A stretch of DNA of 5,062 bases from Chloroflexota bacterium (GTDB lineage Bacteria; Chloroflexota; Dehalococcoidia; DSTF01; JACRBR01), in NCBI GenBank assembly GCA_016213125.1, contig JACRBR010000145.1:1-5062 (forward strand), read 5' to 3'. Within the stretch, counting starts at the first letter, position 1. Every line of letters begins with the position of its first letter. Shown piece after piece: positions 1-4,551 of this stretch. Position numbers and translations under genes: made by a program. The notes under the pieces are model-generated. The model had not been told where the DNA came from. It ran no database searches and was given only the letters and a program-made list of their open reading frames with translations.

Positions 1-369
1 CTCGACGAGCTCGGCGCGTTCCTCGACGAGCACCGCCAGGTCGTCGGGCCGGCGGTGTTCCTCTACGCGTTGTCGCCGTTGCCGACGAACAACCTGTTCA
101 TCGCGGCGGGGATGGTCGGCGTGAACCTCGGCTGGGTACTGGCGGGGTTCTGGGCGGGGCGGATCCTGGCGGACACGTTCTGGGTCTGGACCACGGAACG
201 GGTGTTCAGCTCGCTGGGCGACGTGTTCGAGGGGGCGGTGGGAACGCGGTGGGCGATCGGGCTGCAGCTGCTGAGCGTGGTCAGCGTGCTGTTGCTGTAC
301 TTGCTGCCGTGGGCGCGGTGGATCCGGCGGTACGCGGACCATCATGGGATAGGAACGCGCACGGGCTAA
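1..369 (+). CDS. Multi-pass membrane protein, C-terminal part (possibly DedA/VTT-like)
   Basis: The frame is open from the first base of the window to TAA at 367-369, giving the last 122 residues of a protein whose start lies outside. Two hydrophobic stretches are visible: fragment residues about 14-48, which contain the motif SPLPTNNLFIAAG, and about 90-110, rich in Leu and Val. The fragment ends with a basic tail (WARWIRRYADHH), consistent with a cytoplasmic C-terminus by the positive-inside rule. A Pro-Leu-Pro followed by small residues and an Ala-Ala-Gly turn recalls the re-entrant loop of VTT/DedA-type and YqaA-like membrane proteins, but the match is too short to name the family firmly. 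It is transcribed toward the translin-family gene, with hairpins between them. It is surely a membrane protein; the family is a guess. Confidence 0.72.
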   Translation, partial: LDELGAFLDEHRQVVGPAVFLYALSPLPTNNLFIAAGMVGVNLGWVLAGFWAGRILADTFWVWTTERVFSSLGDVFEGAVGTRWAIGLQLLSVVSVLLLYLLPWARWIRRYADHHGIGTRTG

Positions 370-390
370 CGGCCGGCGGGGACCGGCCGT
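369..390. terminator. GC-rich hairpin after the first gene
   Basis: ACGGCCGG (369-376) pairs with CCGGCCGT (383-390), an 8-bp perfect stem with a 6-nt loop, beginning at the last base of the upstream stop codon. No T-run follows, so it is not a classical intrinsic terminator. It lies between convergent genes, where a hairpin could protect or end both transcripts. Confidence 0.45.
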
Positions 391-401
391 GGACAAACGA
401 C

Positions 402-422
402 GCGCGGGCTGAAAGCCCGCGC
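402..422. repeat. Palindromic repeat-like hairpin between convergent genes
   Basis: GCGCGGGCT (402-410) and AGCCCGCGC (414-422) form a 9-bp perfect stem around a GAA loop, followed by TACAG. This pattern (GCGGGCT, short purine loop, AGCCCGC, then TACA) resembles interspersed palindromic intergenic repeats I know from several GC-rich bacterial phyla. It lies 15 bp beyond the stop codon of the translin-family gene and could serve as a bidirectional transcript end. Only one copy is in this window, so repetition in the genome is inferred. Confidence 0.5.
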
Positions 423-437
423 TACAGCGCCATTGAC

Positions 438-1076
438 TTACATCTGCTTGCCGAAGTCCTCGATCTTCTGCTCGAGGCGCCGCTGCTGGAGGGACATCGT
501 GAAGTCGCCGCGCGTGCGCTCGAGAATGCCGCGGACGTTGTCGGTCGTGCGGCGGAGGCCGCCGGTCATGGCGTCGGGGTAGTCGACCGTCACGAGGACG
601 GAGTACATCTCGTCCATCGCCGAGAGCCACACCTCGCACTTCTCGATGTCGCCGGACCGCAGCGTGTCGAGCAGGTGGCGGCGCAGCTCGCCGATTGCCT
701 CGCCCATGCCGTTGAGATAGGCGGCATATTCGACGTCGAGATCCGTAGGCGTCGGCAGCTCCCCGCCCTCCACCATCGCGAGCGTGATGGAGGCTTCCGC
801 GAACTCCTTCTGCGAATCGTGGACGAACCCCGCAAAGTAGATGTCCGGGTGGGCGAGCAGGCTCAGCTTTGCGACGCGGAGCTGTTCACCCGCCTTCGCC
901 GCAAGTTCGCGCGCGAGGTCGAACTCGTGCCGGTGGACGGCGCGGATAGCGTTCGCCGAGAAGCGGATCGCCTCGCGGCAAAGCGGCAGGGCCTTCTCGC
1001 GGGCAGCATTCTTCGACGAGAAGTCGTCGCGCACGCGCTCCATGATCTGGTCGAGGCTGGTAGAGATGTCGGTCAT
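438..1076 (-). CDS. Translin-family protein (predicted RNA/ssDNA-binding, possible ribonuclease)
   Basis: This encodes 212 residues, about the family's usual length, and is helical throughout, like translin and TRAX. Visible family marks are an ExxE pair in KEFAEA (E91, E94), GELRR (E130) in a helix corresponding to the GELMR region of TRAX, and the C-terminal signature around DYPDAMTGGLRR (165-176) followed by D179, R182 and ERTRGD (186-191), typical of the archaeal and bacterial branch (COG2178). In eukaryotes translin and TRAX form C3PO, an RNA-cleaving octameric shell whose acidic catalytic residues lie in TRAX. E91, E94 and E130 sit in comparable positions, so nuclease activity is plausible but inferred. 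Homologues are sometimes misnamed haloacid dehalogenase; no HAD motif is present. The ATG at 1076 has no Shine-Dalgarno site and follows a heptad leader element. The gene is last in the minus-strand block. Confidence 0.85.
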   Translation of the reverse strand: MTDISTSLDQIMERVRDDFSSKNAAREKALPLCREAIRFSANAIRAVHRHEFDLARELAAKAGEQLRVAKLSLLAHPDIYFAGFVHDSQKEFAEASITLAMVEGGELPTPTDLDVEYAAYLNGMGEAIGELRRHLLDTLRSGDIEKCEVWLSAMDEMYSVLVTVDYPDAMTGGLRRTTDNVRGILERTRGDFTMSLQQRRLEQKIEDFGKQM

Positions 1077-1083
1077 GGCGGGA

Positions 1084-1113
1084 AGTTTACAGTTGACGGT
1101 TCACAGTTCACAG
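1084..1113 (-). promoter_or_regulatory. Four-heptad leader element of the translin-family gene
   Basis: Read on the minus strand, heptads in exact 7-bp phase are CTGTGAA at 1107-1113 and again at 1100-1106, CCGTCAA at 1093-1099 and CTGTAAA at 1086-1092, followed by CT. The box TAAACT (1089-1084) matches TAnnnT and ends 7 nt before ATG, the spacing expected for a leaderless transcript. TGTGAA lies 17 bp upstream in the -35 position but is a poor match to TTGACA. The same layout precedes both FmdB genes. Promoter function is inferred. Confidence 0.55.
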
Positions 1114-1127
1114 CCGGCGCGGCCGGC
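1113..1127. other. Small GC hairpin between dinB-like and translin genes
   Basis: GCCGGC (1113-1118), GCG, GCCGGC (1122-1127) form a 6-bp stem with a 3-nt loop. It sits downstream of the DinB-fold gene and abuts the heptad leader. It has no T-run and could simply reflect GC-rich composition. Confidence 0.25.
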
Positions 1128-1148
1128 AACGTCGCAGCACTGGCAGCG

Positions 1149-1673
1149 TCAGCTTGAGTGTTTGGCGCGTTCGGAATCCTGGAGCGAGCCGATCGTCTCG
1201 GCGCTGCGGCCGTAGATGTCGGGGACGGGCCAGCTGTTGAGGCCGGCATACGTGTCGATCTGGCTGCGGTGGTGGATGTCGTGCTCGACCATCATCATGA
1301 GGACGCGCCACCCGGAGAGTGCGCCGGCAGAGTCGATCATGGCGACCTTGCGGTTCAACCACTCGTCGGGAGTGCCTTCCAGCGTGCCCCGCAGGAGGTA
1401 GGCGCTTTCGTCGAGGGCAGGCAGCCAGAGGTCTCGGTTGCTGACGTCGGGCGGAGACGGGCTGATCCAGCCCTCGCCACGGTAGGCGTTGGCGAAGTAG
1501 AGGCGGGATCCCGCCATATGGCCGACGAGCGTCTTGATGCTCCAAGCGTGCTCGCCCTCACCGCGTGCGGGCGCCCAACCGTCGGCAGCGGGCGGGAGCG
1601 CGCCCACGTCGCGCATCGCACGGCGGTGCACGGCGTCGAAGTAGCGGAGGAAGGAGTCGATGGAGGTGATCAT
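1149..1673 (-). CDS. DinB-fold family protein (putative metal-dependent enzyme)
   Basis: This 174-residue protein has the pattern of the DinB/DUF664-type four-helix bundle. H52 (in LVGHMAGSRLYF) and H131 and H135 (in EHDIHHRSQ, 130-138) are the three histidines that normally bind a divalent metal in this fold. Despite the name the family is unrelated to DNA polymerase IV; members include thiol-dependent transferases such as bacillithiol and mycothiol S-transferases. The substrate here cannot be read from sequence. The ATG at 1673 lies 12 bp after the stop of the second FmdB gene and has no clear Shine-Dalgarno site, so it probably relies on the upstream gene's transcript and translation. The last dozen residues (from SLQDSERA) are polar and unlikely to belong to the fold. 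Confidence 0.85.
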   Translation of the reverse strand: MITSIDSFLRYFDAVHRRAMRDVGALPPAADGWAPARGEGEHAWSIKTLVGHMAGSRLYFANAYRGEGWISPSPPDVSNRDLWLPALDESAYLLRGTLEGTPDEWLNRKVAMIDSAGALSGWRVLMMMVEHDIHHRSQIDTYAGLNSWPVPDIYGRSAETIGSLQDSERAKHSS

Positions 1674-1685
1674 GGTCGCTGGCCG

Positions 1686-2021
1686 CTACAGGTCTTTCAC
1701 TGGGTCGGGCAACTCGCCCTCGCGGGCGGCGTCGATCATCTCGCGCGCGCCGTCGGGGAGGTCCATACCGTATTCGTCGAACTTGTTCTCTACCCAGCGG
1801 CCGATCTGGCGGGGATCTCGGTATTCCTCGGCCGAACGAGGAGGAGTGCCAAAGTCCGACTTCACGGAGGACGCGCCGCGGCCCACCGCAAAGCGCGAGA
1901 GGGCGCGCGCCGTTTTTCCGCCGCAATGCTGGCACGGGGGAGGCTTCTCCGCATCGGCGCTGCGGAAGAACTGCGACGTCAGGCGGCTGCAGGCCTTGCA
2001 CTTGTACTCGTAGATGGGCAT
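1686..2021 (-). CDS. FmdB-family zinc-ribbon protein, copy 2
   Basis: This 111-residue protein begins MPIYEYKC, the hallmark start of FmdB-family putative regulatory proteins. Cysteines C8, C11, C30 and C33 form a CxxC-(18)-CxxC zinc ribbon. A variable linker follows, then a second conserved block starting at DPRQ (69-72), with charged helical sequence to the end. The family is named after a protein encoded near formamidase/formamide genes and its molecular role is still unclear; DNA binding or a metal-delivery role have been suggested. It is a paralogue of the gene just upstream at 2082-2453. The two share the cysteine spacing, the DPRQ block and an MID/MIS...GE.PD/PE-V tail. The start is fixed by the universal MPIYEY and by the leader element 7 nt before ATG. 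The DinB-fold gene follows after 12 bp, so the two probably share a transcript. Confidence 0.9.
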   Translation of the reverse strand: MPIYEYKCKACSRLTSQFFRSADAEKPPPCQHCGGKTARALSRFAVGRGASSVKSDFGTPPRSAEEYRDPRQIGRWVENKFDEYGMDLPDGAREMIDAAREGELPDPVKDL

Positions 2022-2028
2022 CGGTTGA

Positions 2029-2058
2029 AGTTTACAGTGGGCGGCGGACAGTTCACAG
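2029..2058 (-). promoter_or_regulatory. Four-heptad leader element of FmdB copy 2
   Basis: On the minus strand the heptads are CTGTGAA (2052-2058), CTGTCCG (2045-2051), CCGCCCA (2038-2044) and CTGTAAA (2031-2037), then CT. The -10-like TAAACT (2034-2029) ends 7 nt before ATG, and TGTGAA again lies exactly 17 bp upstream of it. The two middle heptads have drifted toward GC, but the phase and both end heptads are kept. There is no Shine-Dalgarno site. Confidence 0.5.
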
Positions 2059-2081
2059 AGCCCTGCACCGGCGGCAGGTGC

Positions 2082-2453
2082 TCAGAAGTCGTCACCGAAG
2101 TCGTCTGCGCCCATGCCGCCTTCCGCGTCAGCCATGACGGCTTCGGGGTCTTCGCCGGCCTCGAGGCGGGAGATCATGTCGCCGGTTTCGGGGTCCATGT
2201 CCTCGCCGGCCTCTTCGGACATCTGGCGCATGAGGCGCGCCATCTGGCGGGGGTCGTTCTCGTCGAGATCGGCGAAGGAGGACTCGTCGTCGAAGTTCAC
2301 CGCGGCGGGGTGGACGGCGAACTTCGACATGAGCCTGGAGAGCTTCTTCCCGCCACAGTGCTCGCAGGCCGCGGTCACGGGCGACGATACGCTGCGGACG
2401 AAGACGGACGTGCGCTTGCGGCAGTCGAGGCAGCCGTACTCGTAGATGGGCAT
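2082..2453 (-). CDS. FmdB-family zinc-ribbon protein, copy 1
   Basis: This 123-residue protein begins MPIYEYGC and has cysteines C8, C11, C30 and C33, the same zinc-ribbon spacing as its neighbour. A linker rich in Asp and Glu leads to DPRQ (67-70), followed by an amphipathic, Met-rich helix (about 71-83) and a strongly acidic tail ending in Asp-Asp-Phe. FmdB-family proteins are small, probably cytoplasmic and of unsettled function. The long acidic C-terminus is the main difference from the second copy and could be a protein-interaction surface (inference). The gene lies 42 bp after yraN; that gap is filled by the heptad leader element, which ends 6 nt from ATG. The pair looks like a tandem duplication that has since diverged. 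Confidence 0.9.
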   Translation of the reverse strand: MPIYEYGCLDCRKRTSVFVRSVSSPVTAACEHCGGKKLSRLMSKFAVHPAAVNFDDESSFADLDENDPRQMARLMRQMSEEAGEDMDPETGDMISRLEAGEDPEAVMADAEGGMGADDFGDDF

Positions 2454-2459
2454 GGGGTG

Positions 2460-2489
2460 AGTTTACAGTTCGTGGTGCGTAGTTCGTAG
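2460..2489 (-). promoter_or_regulatory. Four-heptad leader element of FmdB copy 1
   Basis: On the minus strand the heptads are CTACGAA (2483-2489), CTACGCA (2476-2482), CCACGAA (2469-2475) and CTGTAAA (2462-2468), followed by CT. TAAACT (2465-2460) ends 6 nt before ATG. Here the outer heptads are the CTACGAA variant instead of CTGTGAA, while the ATG-proximal heptad is identical to the other two leaders. A further half-matching heptad (2490-2496) reaches the yraN stop codon. There is no Shine-Dalgarno site. Confidence 0.5.
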
Positions 2490-2495
2490 TTGAGT

Positions 2496-2876
2496 TCAGC
2501 GACGGTCGGGGCGGACGGCGTCTTCGATGTGGTCGATGGTGCGGAGCGTGCCGTCCTGATCCAGCTCGATCGCTACGACGTCGATGCGCAGCGGCATGAG
2601 CTCGTACTCGGGGTGCGCCGCGAGGTAGTGCTGGACGGCGTTCAGCAGCTTCCGCTGCTTGCCGCGGGTGACGGACATCGCGGCCATACCGTCATAGGCC
2701 CCGCGCCGCGTGCGGACCTCGACGAAGACGGCTTGCTCGCCGTCGATGGCGACGATGTCGATCTCGGTCTCGCGCGTGCGGAAGTTACGGTCTACGATGC
2801 GGTAGCCCTTCGCCTCCAGATGCGCAGCCGCTGTGCGCTCGCCGAAGCCGCCGAGGTGCTGGCGTTCGTCAGGCAA
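2496..2876 (-). CDS. yraN: YraN/UPF0102 family putative endonuclease-like protein
   Basis: This encodes 126 residues from a TTG start, the usual YraN length. The family pattern is clear: GFGERTAAAHLEAKGY (10-25), RN (30-31), TEIDIVAID (37-45), FVEVRTR (51-57), SVTRGKQRKL (68-77) and RIDVVAIE (97-104). E38, D40 and E53 with R55 sit in the positions of a PD-(D/E)xK-like core, with Arg at the usual Lys, which is also common in the family. The role is not settled; the fold resembles Holliday-junction resolvases and the gene often neighbours rnhB. TTG at 2876 is preferred because GGAG (2887-2884) lies 7 nt upstream and conserved homology begins just after it. It overlaps the rnhB stop by 8 bp, implying translational coupling. 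An upstream ATG at 2942 would add 22 residues read wholly inside rnhB and is unlikely. Confidence 0.88.
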   Translation of the reverse strand: MPDERQHLGGFGERTAAAHLEAKGYRIVDRNFRTRETEIDIVAIDGEQAVFVEVRTRRGAYDGMAAMSVTRGKQRKLLNAVQHYLAAHPEYELMPLRIDVVAIELDQDGTLRTIDHIEDAVRPDRR

Positions 2877-3582
2877 GCGCGGGCTCCAGATCCTGCTCCA
2901 GATCCGGCCGCGGCTCCGGCTCGACCGCCAGTCCCCGCACATCGACGAAGATTCCGCGCGCGGCGAGGGCCGCCCGTACCGGGGCGAAGAGGCGGCGGTG
3001 GATGGTGCAGGGGCCGTGCTCATCGAGGGCGCGCTTGTGGCCGGGTGTCGCGTACCCGCGATTGGAGTCGAAGCCGTACATTGGGAAGCGTTCATGCTGC
3101 TCGGTCATCATCGCGTCGCGCGCCACCTTGGCCACGATGGCCGACGCCGCGATTGACGCCACCAGCGCGTCGCCGTGGATGATGGAGCGGTGGCGGTACT
3201 CCGGCAGCGACATCGCGTCGATGAGGAGCATGTCCGGCCGCAACGGCAGCGCCTCGACGGCGCGGCGCATCGCGTGCAGGCGGGCAGCGGTCAGGCCGTA
3301 CTCGTCGATGAACTCGTGCGATGCGACGCCGACGCCCCAGGCGCACTCGCCGCGAATGAGCGCACCCAGGCGGACGCGCTCGGGCTCGGGGAGCATCTTG
3401 CTGTCGCGAAGGTCGGACCACCAGGACCGCGGGCGGCCCGGATCGAGGATGACGGCGCCGGCGACCACGGGCCCCGCCAGCGGGCCGCAACCGGCCTCAT
3501 CGACACCGGCGACGAGGCGCAGTCCCTGCTTCCATGCACGGATCTCTGCGTTCAGCGTGGGCGCCGCGCGGAACAGGCCCAT
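2869..3582 (-). CDS. rnhB: Ribonuclease HII
   Basis: RNase HII removes ribonucleotides from DNA and RNA from RNA-DNA hybrids by two-metal hydrolysis in the cytoplasm. The 237-residue protein shows every landmark: GVDEAGCGPLAGPV (26-39) with catalytic D28 and E29, DSKML (60-64), LLIDAM (119-124) with D122, and HGD (136-138) with D138 followed by SIAASAIVAKVARD (143-156). YGFDSNRGYATPGHK (169-183) closes the domain. The usual Gly-Arg-Gly after the DE pair is Gly-Cys-Gly here (31-33), removing an arginine close to the scissile junction in known structures. The C-terminus has an acidic Pro-Glu-Asp tail (about 220-237) encoded by a 12-bp tandem repeat. ATG at 3582 has no Shine-Dalgarno site but is preceded by a good promoter placed for a leaderless transcript. 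It is the first gene of an rnhB-yraN pair. Confidence 0.96.
   Translation of the reverse strand: MGLFRAAPTLNAEIRAWKQGLRLVAGVDEAGCGPLAGPVVAGAVILDPGRPRSWWSDLRDSKMLPEPERVRLGALIRGECAWGVGVASHEFIDEYGLTAARLHAMRRAVEALPLRPDMLLIDAMSLPEYRHRSIIHGDALVASIAASAIVAKVARDAMMTEQHERFPMYGFDSNRGYATPGHKRALDEHGPCTIHRRLFAPVRAALAARGIFVDVRGLAVEPEPRPDLEQDLEPALA
2883..2905 (-). repeat. 12-bp tandem repeat in the rnhB tail carrying the yraN ribosome site
   Basis: The 11-mer GCTCCAGATCC (plus strand) occurs at 2883-2893 and 2895-2905, a 12-bp period. It encodes a repeated Asp-Leu-Glu unit in the acidic tail of RNase HII. Each copy contains GGAG on the minus strand (2887-2884 and 2899-2896). The inner one sits 7 nt from the yraN TTG and is the likely ribosome binding site. 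Confidence 0.7.
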
Positions 3583-3589
3583 CGGGCGG

Positions 3590-3619
3590 ATGCTATCGCA
3601 GTACGTTCCGGCGTGTAAA
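3590..3619 (-). promoter_or_regulatory. Promoter of rnhB-yraN
   Basis: On the minus strand TTTACA (3619-3614, five of six bases of TTGACA) and TAGCAT (3595-3590, four of six of TATAAT) are separated by 18 bp. The -10 box ends 7 nt before the rnhB ATG, so transcription would begin at or next to the start codon. With no Shine-Dalgarno site in that gap, a leaderless message is the simplest reading. This is a sequence-based inference. Confidence 0.6.
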
Positions 3620-3643
3620 GCGGCGCGTTATGCGACGCGTTAT
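3620..3643. repeat. 12-bp tandem repeat upstream of the rnhB promoter
   Basis: Two adjacent 12-mers, 3620-3631 and 3632-3643, differ at a single base and share CGCGTTAT. They abut the -35 box of rnhB on its upstream side, a position where an activator site could lie, and also adjoin the end of the channel gene. Function is unknown. Confidence 0.45.
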
Positions 3644-3653
3644 GTCGGAGGAA

Positions 3654-4271
3654 TCATGAGGTCGCGTCGTTGAGGGGCAGCAGGTAGAACAAGGCGAGCG
3701 CGCCGTACAGCCCGACGCTGATCCAGGGAGTCACAAACGCAAGCGGGAGGCCGGCAGCGTAGAGGAGCGGGCCCGGCAGATAGCGGCGCGTGCGGCTGCG
3801 GATCCGCACTTCGCTCACGTGATCATCGATGAGATTGCGGTGCGTGGCGACCCAGAGCCAGAGCGCGTTGGCCGCGATCGCGGTGATGGTGAAGGTCGCA
3901 CCGAAGAGAAGCACTGCCTCTAGCATCTGGTCCTGCTGGCGCATGTACTCGGCGAGGACGGCTGTCGGGAACGGAATGAAGGCGATGCACAGGAGCCAGA
4001 GCAGGTTGAGCACGGTCAGGACGTGGTCCGTGCGGTAAATGTCCTTGAACATCTGGTGGTGGTTCGCCCACATGACGCCGATGGTTGTGAAACTAACGGC
4101 GTAGCCGAAGTACGACGGCCACAGCTCGAGGAGCGCCTCGCCCAGCCCCTCGCCAGCGACCGGATGGGGCACGCCGATCTCTATGATGAGCAGCGTCATC
4201 GCGATGGCGAACACGCCGTCGCTGAGGGCCTCCAGGCGCGTGGTGTCGGCGTGGTAGTCGACTTCGTGCAT
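3654..4271 (-). CDS. TMEM175-family (DUF1211) membrane protein, putative potassium channel
   Basis: This 205-residue protein carries the family's first-helix signature in RLEALSDGVFAIAMTLL (12-28), where R12, S17, D18 and G19 match RxxxFSD; the usual Phe is Leu (L16). About six membrane segments can be seen: 14-33, 52-70, 83-107, 118-141, 167-184 and 185-200, as expected for the bacterial single-repeat form. MWANHHQMF (67-75) is the other conserved patch. Bacterial members assemble as tetramers lined by the first helix and conduct potassium with modest selectivity; that activity is known for the family and inferred here. The start lies in a 12-bp palindrome. TAGCCT (4286-4281) ends 9 nt upstream, a weak -10 candidate, and no Shine-Dalgarno site is seen. 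It is divergent from the tautomerase gene and ends 71 bp before rnhB. Confidence 0.88.
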   Translation of the reverse strand: MHEVDYHADTTRLEALSDGVFAIAMTLLIIEIGVPHPVAGEGLGEALLELWPSYFGYAVSFTTIGVMWANHHQMFKDIYRTDHVLTVLNLLWLLCIAFIPFPTAVLAEYMRQQDQMLEAVLLFGATFTITAIAANALWLWVATHRNLIDDHVSEVRIRSRTRRYLPGPLLYAAGLPLAFVTPWISVGLYGALALFYLLPLNDATS

Positions 4272-4278
4272 CGATGCA
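4267..4278. other. 12-bp perfect palindrome over the channel gene start codon
   Basis: TGCATCGATGCA (4267-4278) is its own reverse complement and includes the ATG at 4271-4269. It lies in the 91-bp divergent gap and could be a regulator site or a chance palindrome. Confidence 0.35.
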
Positions 4279-4350
4279 TCAGGCTAACAGGCCGGCGCCG
4301 CAGCGGCTGACCGGCGTCTGGGCTATCGTTTCGCCGATCAGGAGCCTAGC

Positions 4351-4356
4351 AGGAGG
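4351..4356 (+). promoter_or_regulatory. Strong Shine-Dalgarno site of the tautomerase gene
   Basis: AGGAGG, a full match to the anti-Shine-Dalgarno core, lies 6 nt before the ATG at 4363. It fixes the start and contrasts with the minus-strand genes, most of which lack such a site. Confidence 0.85.
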
Positions 4357-4362
4357 ACCGCC

Positions 4363-4551
4363 ATGCCAATCGTCCGGGTCGAGATGTTTTCGGGGCGCAC
4401 GCACGCGCAGAAGCAGGAGCTGGCGCGCGCCATCACGGAGGCGGTGGCGAACATCGCCCACACGACCCCGGAAGCCACGATCGTCCTCTTCCAGGACGTC
4501 GCCCGCGAGGACTGGGCCCAGGGCGGCAAGCTGGCCTCGGACGACGAGTGA
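4363..4551 (+). CDS. 4-oxalocrotonate tautomerase family protein
   Basis: This 62-codon protein begins Met-Pro. Removal of Met would expose Pro1, the catalytic base of the tautomerase superfamily, leaving 61 residues against 62 in classical 4-oxalocrotonate tautomerase. R11 (in SGRTHAQKQEL, the GR turn) is kept, and WAQGGKLASD (50-59) matches the C-terminal FGIGG-type motif, with Trp at the position of F50. The second substrate-binding arginine of the classical enzyme, R39, is replaced by Ile within EATIVLF (36-42). The active enzyme is normally a homohexamer using keto-enol isomerisation. Loss of R39 suggests a substrate other than the classical dicarboxylate, so pathway assignment is not justified. 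No catabolic genes lie nearby. It diverges from the channel gene and is followed by a row of hairpins. Confidence 0.88.
   Translation: MPIVRVEMFSGRTHAQKQELARAITEAVANIAHTTPEATIVLFQDVAREDWAQGGKLASDDE

Noticed and set aside
249..1157. Long plus-strand open frame of about 300 codons opposite the translin-family gene
   Set aside because: It is antisense to a gene with clear family motifs, and its sequence is Ala/Arg/Val-rich without recognisable motifs, as expected of a shadow frame in GC-rich DNA.
1149..1673. DinB-fold gene as DNA polymerase IV
   Set aside because: The protein has 174 residues and three metal-binding histidines; it shares only the historical name with the polymerase.
1158..2489. 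Plus-strand open frame of 443 codons opposite dinB-like and both FmdB genes
   Set aside because: It runs through three well-supported minus-strand genes and their leaders, has no ribosome site and shows no domain pattern. Long antisense frames are common at this GC content.
1084..2489. Heptad repeats as a CRISPR array
   Set aside because: Units are 7 bp, contiguous and without spacers, and they sit at three separate gene starts.
3647..3673. GGAGG followed by ATG and a five-codon frame on the plus strand
   Set aside because: The frame is MRSRR then stop and lies over the end of the minus-strand channel gene; most likely a coincidence.
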